DNA of 48,925 nucleotides from JAYEHK01 sp034659475 (GCA_034659475.1 JAYEHK010000083.1:1-48925); one strand, 5' to 3'; counted from the first letter of the stretch, positions 14,873 to 24,397 are shown. Numbers and translations are program-made. Notes: generated by a model not told the origin, from the letters alone.

Positions 14873-16707
14873 GCAAGACCCTCCTTTATGTCTAAATTAA
14901 TATCCATATTTTTACATATTCCACATCCGAGACAGCCTTCCTGCCTGCAATCAGGAGTTAGTTCAGCTTTTTTTGCCCGCTCACTTTCAAGCTGCAGATA
15001 CTCTTTGGTGACACCTGTATTGATAAAATCCCAGGGAAATAGTTCTTCATAATCTCGGCTGCGTACCGTATAAAAATCAGTATCAATCCCACATTCCGCA
15101 AAAGCCCTCATCCATTGATCAAACTTAAAGTACTCTGACCACCCATCGAATTTACATCCATACTGCCAGGCCTTGTAAATCACCTCTCCCAGACGGCGAT
15201 CACCACGTGCGAGCACACCCTCAAGCATCGAGGTAGGGCTATCATGGAAACTCAGTTTTACATTTTTCATTTTACGTGCCATCATATGATGACGCTTTTC
15301 TTCGAGCTGCTCCCGACTGTCCTGTGGTTCCCATTGGAAAGGCGTGTGTGCCTTAGGCACAAAGCAGGCCAGACTCGCCCGTAGTTCAACAGGACGCCTG
15401 GAATACTTGTTACCGATCTGTTTGACTTTCCATAAGAGGTCTAATATCCCATCCAAATCCTCCAGGGTTTCGGTAGGCAAGCCAAACATAAAATAGAGTT
15501 TTACGGCCCGCCAGCCGGATTTAAACGCTGCTTCAACAGCATCATAGAGTTGCTCTTCCGTAATGTTTTTATTGATCACATCCCGCAACCTCTGTGTACC
15601 TGCCTCTGGTGCCAGTGTGAGCGTGGTTTTACGGACCTTTTGCACTTCATTGGCCAGATCAATTGAAAACGCATCCACACGCAAAGACGGTAGGGAAACC
15701 CCCACACCTTTTTCCCCGTAGCGACAAACCAGATCCTTGACCAGCCTGTCCACGCCTGAATAATCAAGGGTACTTAAAGAAGCCAGCGATATCTCATCAT
15801 AGCCGGTATTCTTCAACTGCGCCCCGGCCTGTTTTTCCAATATGGCAATACTTCTCTCCCGAACCGGCCGATAGACAATCCCGGCATGGCAAAAACGACA
15901 CCCTCGCTGGCACCCTCTCATAACCTCCAGAACAGCACGATCATGGACAATTTCCATGAACGGCAGTATCGGTTTATCCGGATAATAAGCCTCATCCAGG
16001 TCTTTTACCAGCCGTTTATTTACCGTCTCGGGAACGCCATTGATTTTAGGTTTCATACTTTTCAGTCTGCCATCTTCATGGTATTCACAATCATAAAGAG
16101 CAGGAACGTATACGCCTTCTATGCCTGCTAACTGTACCAGTCGCTCCATTCTGGCTTGTCCCTTACTGGCCTCCAGTAAATCCAGCACTTCAAGAAGGAG
16201 TTCTTCTCCATCCCCTATCATAAAGGCATCAAAAAAATCCGCAAAGGGTTCCGGATTAAATACAACCGGACCACCTGCGACCACAAACGGTTCGTTCTCC
16301 TGCCGGTCCTTTGCCAGCACAGAGATATCCCCCATATCAAGCATATTCAGCACATTCGTAATGCTCATTTCATACTGCATTGAACAGCCTACCACATCAA
16401 ACTGATTGATTGGCGTAAAAGATTCCAGTGAATAAAGGGGGATATTTTCCTGGCGCAACAATTCCTCCATATCCGGCCACGGAGTAAAAGCCCTTTCCAT
16501 TAAATGGCTGCTTTTTTCATTAACCAGTCCATATAAAATCTTGCCTCCAATATGGGACATCCCGATCTCATATACATCGGGAAAAGCAAAGACCATTTTG
16601 ATACCTGACTCTGCCCAGTTTTTCTTTATCATGTTGACCTCGCCCCCGGCATAACGCGCAGGCTTGGCAACACGCGGCAAAATATCTTTAAACAAGCGAT
16701 TTTTCAT
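14845..16707 (-). CDS. TIGR03960 family radical SAM protein
   Basis: 620 residues. Radical SAM cluster C266-x3-C270-x2-C273 in RGCQRGCRFC, preceded by an N-terminal half of the B12-binding-like kind (EIGMSHIGGKILYG) and followed by a TIM-barrel region (LTLAPEAGTQRLRDVINK). The C-terminus has a second cysteine cluster (CRQEGCLGCGIC). Substrate unknown. ATG 16707 lies 6 nt after GGAGG; an upstream in-frame ATG at 16737 has no ribosome site. The genomic link to TIGR03936 and rng suggests a conserved RNA or translation role (inference). Confidence 0.9.
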   Translation of the reverse strand: MKNRLFKDILPRVAKPARYAGGEVNMIKKNWAESGIKMVFAFPDVYEIGMSHIGGKILYGLVNEKSSHLMERAFTPWPDMEELLRQENIPLYSLESFTPINQFDVVGCSMQYEMSITNVLNMLDMGDISVLAKDRQENEPFVVAGGPVVFNPEPFADFFDAFMIGDGEELLLEVLDLLEASKGQARMERLVQLAGIEGVYVPALYDCEYHEDGRLKSMKPKINGVPETVNKRLVKDLDEAYYPDKPILPFMEIVHDRAVLEVMRGCQRGCRFCHAGIVYRPVRERSIAILEKQAGAQLKNTGYDEISLASLSTLDYSGVDRLVKDLVCRYGEKGVGVSLPSLRVDAFSIDLANEVQKVRKTTLTLAPEAGTQRLRDVINKNITEEQLYDAVEAAFKSGWRAVKLYFMFGLPTETLEDLDGILDLLWKVKQIGNKYSRRPVELRASLACFVPKAHTPFQWEPQDSREQLEEKRHHMMARKMKNVKLSFHDSPTSMLEGVLARGDRRLGEVIYKAWQYGCKFDGWSEYFKFDQWMRAFAECGIDTDFYTVRSRDYEELFPWDFINTGVTKEYLQLESERAKKAELTPDCRQEGCLGCGICKNMDINLDIKEGLACESEPGIQ

Positions 16708-16773
16708 CCTGTTCCTCCATCTAAGATAATGATCCATGAATATATTATCATTAAAGCCTCTTCAAGTCCAAAA

Positions 16774-17640
16774 TTAACAGTCTTTTAATGCAATCAACGG
16801 GCCTCTTTCGAAAAGTGCTTCAATAAGTTCTGCCTCTGTTCTCATCCCGATGATCTGATGTTGGTCGTCTACAATGACAACAATGGTGTAATAGGCAGGA
16901 CGCGTTGCTTCTGCAATCTTTTTCACCAGGGTATCTTCTCTAGCTACAATCTGCCGGGACGACAGCATGCCTTTTTTGGCCAACTCATCTTTTTTATTTA
17001 TAAGATAACGCATAAAGGCATAAGCCAAAAGTTTGGCTTCCCGGTGGGCTGCCCAGAAAAGCAGAACAGCCACAATCAAAATATTGTGACCGCTTTGTTC
17101 ATAGTAAATCATATATCCAGCATATCCTGCAATGGCAACAGCAATTGCTTTCCCCATAGCAGCTGTTCTGGCAGTTGCTTTTTTATAGCCCATAATTTTG
17201 GATAATAGGGCACGAAGAATTCTTCCACCATCCAGCGGAAGCGCAGGAAGAAGATTGAAGACACCCAGCAAAAGGTTAATAGTGATAAAAAGCTGGGTTA
17301 ATTCATTCATATAATTAGACTGATAATAAAAGAGGTAGAACATACCCGCAAGAACCAGGCTCATTACAGGTCCGGCAATAGCTACATAAATCTCGCGATC
17401 TGGATCAATACCAGTAAAATCTTCAACCTTAGCCTGCCCACCGAAAGGCAGCAACTCAATTTCACTGATTCTGAGTCCCAACCGCAGAGCAATAATCGCG
17501 TGTGCCAGTTCATGCAAAAGAACAGAAGAAAGAATCAACATGATCTCGGCAGCCAATCCGAGGTATATATACCCCAAACACAGGAGCAAAACGACAAAAT
17601 GAATACGAATCCGTATCCCAGCTATTCGGGCGATGGTCAT
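16774..17640 (-). CDS. spoIVFB: Stage IV sporulation intramembrane metalloprotease SpoIVFB
   Basis: 288 residues, M50 family. Seen: zinc motif H43-E44-L-A-H47 in a membrane segment, the third ligand D137 in ALPLDGGR, several further membrane helices and a C-terminal CBS-like region from about residue 225. SpoIVFB cleaves pro-sigma-K in the mother cell. The start overlaps the spoIVFA stop (TAATG), and both lie near rplU as in Bacillus. No sigK is in the window, so the substrate is assumed from the family. Confidence 0.9.
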   Translation of the reverse strand: MTIARIAGIRIRIHFVVLLLCLGYIYLGLAAEIMLILSSVLLHELAHAIIALRLGLRISEIELLPFGGQAKVEDFTGIDPDREIYVAIAGPVMSLVLAGMFYLFYYQSNYMNELTQLFITINLLLGVFNLLPALPLDGGRILRALLSKIMGYKKATARTAAMGKAIAVAIAGYAGYMIYYEQSGHNILIVAVLLFWAAHREAKLLAYAFMRYLINKKDELAKKGMLSSRQIVAREDTLVKKIAEATRPAYYTIVVIVDDQHQIIGMRTEAELIEALFERGPLIALKDC

Positions 17641-18224
17641 TAGTTGAAAATACTATGAGGGTCAACCGGTCCTTCACTGGTTCTCACTTCAAAATATAAA
17701 CGTTCACCTGTTTTTCCGATCACTCTATTCAGATCCAGGGTTTCATCAGTTTCTATCAGAACCTCTTTCAGCCCTCCATAGACCGAGTAAAAATCATCGC
17801 TGTGTTTTACCGTCACCACGCCGTTGTTTTCATCTCGTTGTATTTCTATAACCTGTCCGGCTACAATTGGTTTAACCGGAGTGTTTTCACTCACTCGCAG
17901 AGACACCCCCGGGAAAAATTCCTGGGTATTATCCAATTTACTCCAATGCCATCCATAACTCTTCTCGATTTTTTCAAACTCACAGGGCTGATGTAACACA
18001 TTAATACCTGTAACAGGCACAGGTTCTCTACTTCCCTCTTCCCCCGTCCATGGCAGATAGGAAAAAACAGTTTCTTTCAACTCGGAACTGTAATCCGTAT
18101 CCATAATATTTTGCAGTACAGGAGTTACAATTCGTTTGCTGCAGTGATCAGATTGCATAATAACCCCCAGCACCGCCACCAGTACGATAACCATTAATAT
18201 ACGCATTTTAAAGCTGCCTAACAT
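17640..18224 (-). CDS. spoIVFA: SpoIVFA-like regulator, degenerate M23 peptidase domain
   Basis: 194 residues: one N-terminal membrane anchor (about 7-24) and a C-terminal lysostaphin-like M23 domain. The metal ligands expected in an active M23 enzyme are not all there: the usual HLHFEV triad reads RLYFEV, and HWSKLD lacks the HxGxD pattern. This fits SpoIVFA, which holds SpoIVFB inactive and is not a peptidase itself. I chose ATG 18224, six bases after GAGGTG; the frame extends to 18287 without a ribosome site. Coupled to spoIVFB. Confidence 0.85.
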   Translation of the reverse strand: MLGSFKMRILMVIVLVAVLGVIMQSDHCSKRIVTPVLQNIMDTDYSSELKETVFSYLPWTGEEGSREPVPVTGINVLHQPCEFEKIEKSYGWHWSKLDNTQEFFPGVSLRVSENTPVKPIVAGQVIEIQRDENNGVVTVKHSDDFYSVYGGLKEVLIETDETLDLNRVIGKTGERLYFEVRTSEGPVDPHSIFN

Positions 18225-18366
18225 ACATCCCACCTCAATTTTCCACCTATTCGAAAACATCCCGGCTGAATATCCATAGTATCTCAAATCAGTTTTCTAC
18301 TAATATATAATGAGGTGGACAAATTTATGTCAGCTAGCTTAAAAAAGACATGGTTAATTAGAAAAA

Positions 18367-18780
18367 TTATTTCACATCGTAGTCAACGTCGATGGTTCCT
18401 TTGTCTACCTGATTGACGATCCGATTGTAGATTCCCTGGGGGACGAAATATTTTGCATAACCTAACACGTTGTCGATGATTGTGAGCAGGTCTTCTGCTC
18501 CATCCCAGTGCTCATAAAGAATATCTTCATCCACACTATTTATAAATCGTTTTAATACCAGTACAACCATCAATAGATCATCTACCTGACCCACAAATGG
18601 AATAAAATCAGGGATCAGATCAATAGGCGTCAACACATATACTGCCGCCGCAGCCAGTATGGCTTTTTCCTTTGCCGGTACCCTTTTATCCTCCGCCAGG
18701 CGATATAACAGTTTTGCAAAATTTGGGATTAATGAAATTAGTTCCTTTAAATAGGCTTTGCCAATCGATTTTTCGTTCAT
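18367..18780 (-). CDS. YkvA family protein (DUF1232)
   Basis: 137 residues. The centre reads AAAVYVLTPIDLIPDFIPFVGQVDDLLMV, the hallmark of DUF1232, a short membrane-associated domain of unknown function. GGAGGAG precedes ATG 18780. It lies between rodA and spoIVFA on the same strand, 20 nt after rodA, and may be the last gene of the rodA unit. Confidence 0.88.
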   Translation of the reverse strand: MNEKSIGKAYLKELISLIPNFAKLLYRLAEDKRVPAKEKAILAAAAVYVLTPIDLIPDFIPFVGQVDDLLMVVLVLKRFINSVDEDILYEHWDGAEDLLTIIDNVLGYAKYFVPQGIYNRIVNQVDKGTIDVDYDVK

Positions 18781-18800
18781 GATACTCCTCCTTCTTCCAA

Positions 18801-19937
18801 CTAAAACACTAGCTTCTTTCCTCTAATATTTACATTTAGAATCAATCCTACCCCCAGCATATTGGTCAGCATGGAGCTTCCACCATAGCTAAGAAACGGC
18901 AACGGAATGCCAGTTATCGGCATTAGGCCAATGGACATGCCAATATTTTCAAAAATATGGAACAACCACATAGCGGTTACCCCAATAACAAGCAACGTTC
19001 CATAGAAATCCTTGGCTTGACTGGCAATGACGATAGCACGGTTAAGCAGCACTCCATAAAGGACAAGCACTGCAGCAGCACCTAAAAACCCTAATTCTTC
19101 ACCAATTACAGCATAAATGAAATCTGTATGGTGTTCGGGGAGAAAGTTCAACTGCACCTGGGTTCCGTTAAACAAACCTTCACCAGTAAGTCCGCCAGAT
19201 CCAATCGCAATAAGTGATTGAATTGTATTCCAACCGGCTCCCCTTCCGCCCTGTCCATCATTATACGGATCAACAAAAATCGTTAGACGCCGAATTTGAT
19301 AATCATCCAGCGGCAGCCATAGATCAAAACGGAAATGCAAAAACAGCGCCAGTGCAATGACCAGTCCGGCACTCAAAATCAACCAGAATAGGATTCGCGG
19401 ATTAGCTCCAGCAACAAACATCATGCATATGGTCAACGCAATGTACACCAGGGCCGTCCCCAGATCCGGCTGCATCATGATGAGTAAAAAAGGAATCCCC
19501 ATGTAAACAAAACACGGCAACATTTCGCCAAACGTTTGCAGGACGCCTTTTCTTCGGTTTAAAAATTCAGCAAAGGATATAATAAGCAATACCTTGGTGA
19601 ACTCTGACGGTTGCAGCATTGGCAAAGGGCCAAATCCAATCCAACCAGTCGTCCCTCTTACCTCCTGTCCAAAAACCAGCACCACTACGAGGATTAAAAC
19701 AGAAAACCCATACAGATAAGGCGTAAATTTTTCTACCTGTCCAAAATCAAAGCGAACAATAAGAACAGCAATTCCCAGTCCCAGCATCATCCACACAGCT
19801 TGTTTCTTTAAATAATACAAGTGATCACTCGAAATACTGCTGCCCGCACTGGAGAGGATTAATAAGCCATAGCCTAGAATTATCATTAAAACAAGCAAAA
19901 AGGTTTTATCAACAAATTTAAGACGTTTGATGTTCAA
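18801..19937 (-). CDS. rodA: Peptidoglycan polymerase RodA (SEDS family)
   Basis: 378 residues with about ten membrane helices. RodA polymerises glycan strands from lipid II during elongation with the class B PBP2. Seen: GTTGWIGFGPLPMLQPSEFTK, MMQPDLGTALVY and the C-terminal GIPLPFLSYGGSSML signature of SEDS proteins. The TTG start at 19937 has GGAGG eight bases upstream. FtsW and SpoVE share the fold, but the min/mre/PBP2 surroundings favour RodA. Confidence 0.92.
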   Translation of the reverse strand: MNIKRLKFVDKTFLLVLMIILGYGLLILSSAGSSISSDHLYYLKKQAVWMMLGLGIAVLIVRFDFGQVEKFTPYLYGFSVLILVVVLVFGQEVRGTTGWIGFGPLPMLQPSEFTKVLLIISFAEFLNRRKGVLQTFGEMLPCFVYMGIPFLLIMMQPDLGTALVYIALTICMMFVAGANPRILFWLILSAGLVIALALFLHFRFDLWLPLDDYQIRRLTIFVDPYNDGQGGRGAGWNTIQSLIAIGSGGLTGEGLFNGTQVQLNFLPEHHTDFIYAVIGEELGFLGAAAVLVLYGVLLNRAIVIASQAKDFYGTLLVIGVTAMWLFHIFENIGMSIGLMPITGIPLPFLSYGGSSMLTNMLGVGLILNVNIRGKKLVF

Positions 19938-19998
19938 AACATATCCCTCCCCTGCTCATTATAAATGCTTTGAAAATGGAATGTCTATAGAACGTGTT

Positions 19999-20068
19999 AA
20001 GGAAACAAATGGGGACAATTTTTGATTGTTGCATGTAACAATCAAAAATTGTCCCCATTTGTTTCCTT
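19999..20068. repeat. REP-type perfect palindrome between minE and rodA
   Basis: Two exact 32-nt inverted arms (19999-20030 and 20037-20068) around a 6-nt loop GCATGT. The arms carry AAATGGGGACAATTTTTG. Same GGGGAC signature as the palindromes at 8519 and 37644 but a different flank, so a separate subfamily. Confidence 0.92.
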
Positions 20069-20085
20069 TGCTTAGTTACCAAGCT

Positions 20086-20358
20086 TCAATCATTTACCGC
20101 TCGTTTCAGTCCTTTAATCGGGATGTTGGCGATCAGGGCGACTGCATTATCTTCATTTTCAACATCTACCACCAGGCTTTCCAGATCGATGTCCATGTAG
20201 GTTTGTATTACTTTAATGAGGTCTTCCTTAAGTGCATTAAGCATTTCCGGTGAAATGAGGGCCCGATCATGAACCAGTACCAGACGGAGGCGCTCTTTTG
20301 CGATCTCCCTGCTGGTTGAATTGTCTTTGCCAAAAAATCTGCCTATGATATCCAGCAC
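20086..20358 (-). CDS. minE: Cell division topological specificity factor MinE
   Basis: 90 residues. MinE displaces MinD from the membrane and drives Min oscillation. Seen: an N-terminal membrane/MinD-contact region and the C-terminal beta domain (ISPEMLNALKEDLIKVIQ...DIDLESL). GTG 20358 with GGGGGG upstream. Bacillus lacks MinE and uses DivIVA/MinJ; Clostridia commonly have it. Last gene of minCDE. Confidence 0.94.
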   Translation of the reverse strand: MLDIIGRFFGKDNSTSREIAKERLRLVLVHDRALISPEMLNALKEDLIKVIQTYMDIDLESLVVDVENEDNAVALIANIPIKGLKRAVND

Positions 20359-20373
20359 ATGTAACCCCCCTAA

Positions 20374-21174
20374 CTATCTGGCTAATTTAAACATTTTTTT
20401 CATTTTATCCATGAGGTTCGAAGAATCATCCAGTGAAAACATGGGGATTTCTTCTCCTATTAACCTCCTGGCAACTCGCCTGTAGGCCTCTCCAGCTCTT
20501 GAACTGTTTTCCATCACCGCAGGTTCTCCGCGATTGGTCGAAACTACAATGGCTTCATCTTCAGGCACTACTCCCAGAAGCTCTATTGATAAAATATCAA
20601 TAATATCATCAATATCCATCATATCACCCTTTTTAACCATCTTGGGACGCAGACGATTAATAATGAGACGTGAATTCGTTAATCCTGCTGCTTCAAGAAG
20701 ACCGATGATACGATCTGCATCACGAACCGAAGAAACCTCAGGTGTGGCCACTACGATGGCATCATCTGCCCCTGCAATCGCATTCTTAAACCCCTGTTCA
20801 ATCCCTGCAGGACAATCTACCAGTATGAAATCAAAATCTTTCCTCAATTCGTTGGTCAGATTCTTCATCTGATGAGGTGTTACTGCATTTTTATCTTTGG
20901 TTTGAGCAGCAGGTAACAAGTACAAGCCATCAAACCGCTTGTCCTTGATTAGTGCCTGCTTTATTTTACAGTTGCCGGTAACAACATCTACAACATCAAA
21001 AACAATGCGATTTTCCAGTCCCATAACGACATCAAGATTTCTCAAGCCAATGTCCGTATCAAGCAGAACAACTTTGTTATTCATCATTGTCAGTGCTGTT
21101 CCGAGATTGGCCGTTGTGGTTGTTTTACCGACCCCACCTTTCCCTGATGTAATAACCAAAACCCTACCCTTCAT
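20374..21174 (-). CDS. minD: Septum site-determining ATPase MinD
   Basis: 266 residues. Deviant Walker A GKGGVGKTTT at 11-20, switch regions including DTDIGLRNLDVVMG and VDCPAGIE, and a C-terminal basic amphipathic helix (LMDKMKKMFKLAR) that binds the membrane. MinD recruits MinC and is released by MinE. ATG 21174 follows GGGGGG; 15 nt after minC. Confidence 0.97.
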   Translation of the reverse strand: MKGRVLVITSGKGGVGKTTTTANLGTALTMMNNKVVLLDTDIGLRNLDVVMGLENRIVFDVVDVVTGNCKIKQALIKDKRFDGLYLLPAAQTKDKNAVTPHQMKNLTNELRKDFDFILVDCPAGIEQGFKNAIAGADDAIVVATPEVSSVRDADRIIGLLEAAGLTNSRLIINRLRPKMVKKGDMMDIDDIIDILSIELLGVVPEDEAIVVSTNRGEPAVMENSSRAGEAYRRVARRLIGEEIPMFSLDDSSNLMDKMKKMFKLAR

Positions 21175-21189
21175 TATCTAGCCCCCCTA

Positions 21190-21828
21190 TCAAAATTTCA
21201 GTCTTTCTATCACTACTTTTCCAGCCCTGATGCGGGCCACTTCAGGATTATTGACAGTTACATCCTCACCATCTGGTGAACGAGTAATGTGATCGGCAAT
21301 TCTAAGCTGGGTTGGACGCAGGAGAATAGCAGCTACTACAGCACTTTCATTTCCATATACTCCAGCATGAGCCAAACCCTTTAAGGCCCCCATCACCAGA
21401 ATGTTCCCACCTGCAACTACTTCTGCTCCCGGATGAATATCTCCTAATATAACCATATGTCCCTGTGCAAGAACTTTCTGTCCAGAGCGAAGGTTACGGC
21501 AAAGGAGAACTGTATCTCCTGATTCGGCAATTTCGGCCACAGATTGATTAATAGGAATAGTATTCCCTGACAACACAGGAGATCGATTGCTAACGACGTT
21601 TTTTAAATGCACCCCATGTGAAAGCATGATATCTTCTAATTCTCTTAATTGCCTCTCCGTCAGCCGTTTGCTGCCTATATCAATGTTCACCGGGCTTTCA
21701 AGCAAATAATGGTCAACATTACATAAACTCCTCTCCATCTCAAGCTTCATAGCTCCAAAGCCTTTGCAAGCCTTAAGATCAACTAAAAGCTCTGAACCTC
21801 CCCCTCCCATTAACAATTCAACAGACAT
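21190..21828 (-). CDS. minC: Septum site-determining protein MinC
   Basis: 212 residues. The C-terminal half is the beta-helical MinC domain with GDTVLLCRNLRSGQK, GHMVILGDIHPGAEVVAGG and NILVMGALKG, which binds MinD; the N-terminal domain is the FtsZ inhibitor. I chose ATG 21828 because GGGAGG lies seven bases upstream; alternatives are ATG 21843 and TTG 21852 with a second GGAGG. First gene of minCDE. Confidence 0.94.
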   Translation of the reverse strand: MSVELLMGGGGSELLVDLKACKGFGAMKLEMERSLCNVDHYLLESPVNIDIGSKRLTERQLRELEDIMLSHGVHLKNVVSNRSPVLSGNTIPINQSVAEIAESGDTVLLCRNLRSGQKVLAQGHMVILGDIHPGAEVVAGGNILVMGALKGLAHAGVYGNESAVVAAILLRPTQLRIADHITRSPDGEDVTVNNPEVARIRAGKVVIERLKF

Positions 21829-21925
21829 AGACTGACCTCCCATCAACGGCAAAAACCTCCTGCCATAATTATTACTTTAATAGCTTCTCTTTTTTACATT
21901 TTTTCCCTTTACGGAAAAACACAAA

Positions 21926-21957
21926 AATAGAGGAGATATTCACTAATCTCCTCTATT
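21926..21957 (-). terminator. Terminator between mrdA and minC
   Basis: AATAGAGGAGAT (21926-21937) and its complement (21946-21957) form a 12-bp stem; read on the minus strand it is followed by TTTGTGTTTTT. It would end the mre/mrdA transcript about 330 nt past the mrdA stop, beyond a repeat block. Confidence 0.8.
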
Positions 21958-22026
21958 ACAGTCGTAACTCTACAGGTAAATTATTTAATTTCTCGTCAAA
22001 CCGTTCGACATTGGTTGTTACGTTAG

Positions 22027-22275
22027 CGTAATTATTAGTTGGACAGTTGGTTAGTTGGACAGTTGGAACGTTGAATAGACGCGGACTAACGCGGACTTTC
22101 TGGACATACGCAGACCTTTTTTTGTAAGGGGTGAGGGGTGAGGAGTTAGGGCAATGCCTGGCGCATAGCGCCTAACTCCTAACTCCTCACCAATTTTCAT
22201 CGGTGGTTGTGACCTGAGGTCATGGATGGTTAATTAGAATATAGATTTTTTGAACGCACCCTTTGGGTATGTTCT
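22027..22275. repeat. Composite repeat element between mrdA and minC
   Basis: The 456-base gap 21829-22284 has no gene; it holds a terminator and this element. Modules in order: GTAATTATTAGTTGGACAG with two TTAGTTGG/ACAGTTGG units, TTGAATAGACGCGGACTAAC (10-bp units), a palindrome of GGTGAGGAGTTAGG and its inverse around GCAATGCCTGGCGCATAGCG (about 22137-22191), ATTTTCATCGGTGGTTGTG, the core GGTTAATTAGAATATAG (22228-22244), and GCACCCTTTGGGTA. Related to 306-627 and 35246-35580. Confidence 0.8.
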
Positions 22276-22284
22276 GTGATTATA

Positions 22285-24390
22285 TTATGGTAATGGTTGT
22301 TCCATCATAGGCACAACGCTCAGAAGCTGTTGCATCTGTTCAGGATCAACAGTTTCTTCCTGCTGCGCAATAATCTCTGTGTAATGATCCTTTATCCCAA
22401 AGTATTGTTCGAATAATGCCTTTGCGACCCAACCAGCTGATTCGCTTCCATGTTGTCCGTACTCAACCACACCGGCAAAGGCAATCTGTGGATCATCGGC
22501 GGGAGCAAAGGCAATGAAAACGCCATGAAATTCACCCATCACCGCATCGCCTGACCTTCCCGTCTGTGCTGTTCCAGTTTTTGCAGCAACAGTAATTTCA
22601 GGTGGAAAATCGTAAAACAAAAAATGCGCCGTTCCACCTGGCTGGGTAACCTGCAGCATGGCCCTCCGTGTTTCCGCAAGGGTCCGAGTCGAAACATTGG
22701 TATGATGAATTCTTTTCGGCTTAATTCTTTCAACCAGTTCATTCTCCGAACTTCTGACTTCCTTCAATATATGGGGCTTCATTAAATCCCCACCATTCGC
22801 AATAGTCGATACAAAATTGGCCAGTCCAATCACCGTATAATTATTTGATCCCTGCCCAATAGCCATATTAAAAGTGTCAAACTGCTGCCATTTTGTATCA
22901 AAATTATAATCAATTTTGTACTGTGCCTCTAGCCGAGCACTCTCATTTTTCTTTTGTTTCTCCATTGATATTACTTCATCTTCGCTTACAGCATTCGCGA
23001 TCAACCGTTCATATCTATCTTCCAATTCTTTTCGGAGACGATCATATTTTCGGTCAATTAACAGCGCATTAATCTCTTTTTTCCACTCAGGTGTTGGAAT
23101 TAAGCCACTGGTTTCATATGGAATATCTATGCCTGTCTTTTCTCCCAGACCAAACTCCCCTGCAACCCTTATCATCTCATCTTTTCCAGCACGTCTCCCC
23201 ATCTCCTGGAAGTAGGTATTACACGATTTTGCCATCGCTGAATAATAATTCACCTCACCGTGTGCTGCAGTACAAGCAATATAAGGTGCAATCCAATAGG
23301 CGCCAGCACAGTTTACGAAGTCCTCCAGAGGATCCATTACTTCGCTATCCAACGCAGCCATCCCGGTAATGGGTTTAAAAGTCGAACCTGGCGGATACGT
23401 GACCTGAATCGCCCGATTAAGTGCGGCCCCAGGGTTGAGCGAATCGTATAAACCCTGGGGAAAATAATAACCTACCCGCTCGTTACTGATATTGCCCTTC
23501 CAATCATCCGGATTTAGGGCAGGCATACTGGTCAAAGCCAGTACTTCTCCAGTCTTTACATCCATCAGGATAGAAGAACCCACTTTTGCTTTGGGATGTT
23601 TTTTCTGCAGCCTAATCAGATTTTCCTCTAAACTGTTTTCCATAACCGTTTGTAATTTCTTGTCAATGGTTAAGATCAAGTTGTTTCCTGGTTGTGGCTG
23701 CAAAGTCACCAGTTCTCCAACCGGTCTGCCGGCAGCATCGACCTCCACCCTCCGGGCGCCTTCTTTCCCTCGCAGTTCTTTTTCATACTGTTTCTCAATT
23801 CCGGCTTTACCAATCAGGCTATTCAAGTTATATTCTTCATCCGACTGTTCAATTTCTTCCGAGTTAATCGAATGAATATACCCTAATACATGGCCTGTCA
23901 GAGTTCCATTGGGATAAGCACGCAGGGGTTCAATCGCAATATCGACACCCGGCAATTCATGGCGATTCTCCTCTAATTCCACCACCAGCTCCCACGGGAT
24001 ATCGCGAACCAGAACAATGGGTTCAAACAGGCGATATTTTTGAATCTCAATTTTCTCCTTAATGAAATCTGGCGTTACTTCCGAATAATTATGCATCAGT
24101 AATTCGCTCAGCTGTTCGATAATTTGGTCCTGATTCTTGACCCCCAGATAGGTTAGCCTTACCGTATATACCAGCTTATTGGCTGCCAATTTTTCTCCGT
24201 TACAATCCATAATTTCGCCTCTGGGCGCCTTTATTGAGACCAGACGAAGCCGATTATCGCTCGCCTGCATCTGATATTGATCATTGTAAAATATCTGAAC
24301 GACCGCCAGTTTAACACACAAAATGAGCAATAATACGGTCGTAATATAAGCATATATTTTCAACTTTTTTTCTAACTCAGCCTGCTTCAT
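22285..24390 (-). CDS. mrdA: Penicillin-binding protein 2, elongation transpeptidase
   Basis: 701 residues, class B PBP. One N-terminal membrane anchor (about 12-34), a dimerisation domain (PRGEIMDCNG), and the transpeptidase domain with the SxxK motif PGSTFKPITG near residue 340, SCN, and KTGTAQTG near 615. It cross-links peptidoglycan with RodA during elongation. There is an inserted charged stretch of about 60 residues (IDRKYDRLRKELEDRYERL onward) between SxN and KTG. Last gene of mreBCD-mrdA. Confidence 0.94.
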   Translation of the reverse strand: MKQAELEKKLKIYAYITTVLLLILCVKLAVVQIFYNDQYQMQASDNRLRLVSIKAPRGEIMDCNGEKLAANKLVYTVRLTYLGVKNQDQIIEQLSELLMHNYSEVTPDFIKEKIEIQKYRLFEPIVLVRDIPWELVVELEENRHELPGVDIAIEPLRAYPNGTLTGHVLGYIHSINSEEIEQSDEEYNLNSLIGKAGIEKQYEKELRGKEGARRVEVDAAGRPVGELVTLQPQPGNNLILTIDKKLQTVMENSLEENLIRLQKKHPKAKVGSSILMDVKTGEVLALTSMPALNPDDWKGNISNERVGYYFPQGLYDSLNPGAALNRAIQVTYPPGSTFKPITGMAALDSEVMDPLEDFVNCAGAYWIAPYIACTAAHGEVNYYSAMAKSCNTYFQEMGRRAGKDEMIRVAGEFGLGEKTGIDIPYETSGLIPTPEWKKEINALLIDRKYDRLRKELEDRYERLIANAVSEDEVISMEKQKKNESARLEAQYKIDYNFDTKWQQFDTFNMAIGQGSNNYTVIGLANFVSTIANGGDLMKPHILKEVRSSENELVERIKPKRIHHTNVSTRTLAETRRAMLQVTQPGGTAHFLFYDFPPEITVAAKTGTAQTGRSGDAVMGEFHGVFIAFAPADDPQIAFAGVVEYGQHGSESAGWVAKALFEQYFGIKDHYTEIIAQQEETVDPEQMQQLLSVVPMMEQPLP

Positions 24391-24397
24391 TTCCTTT

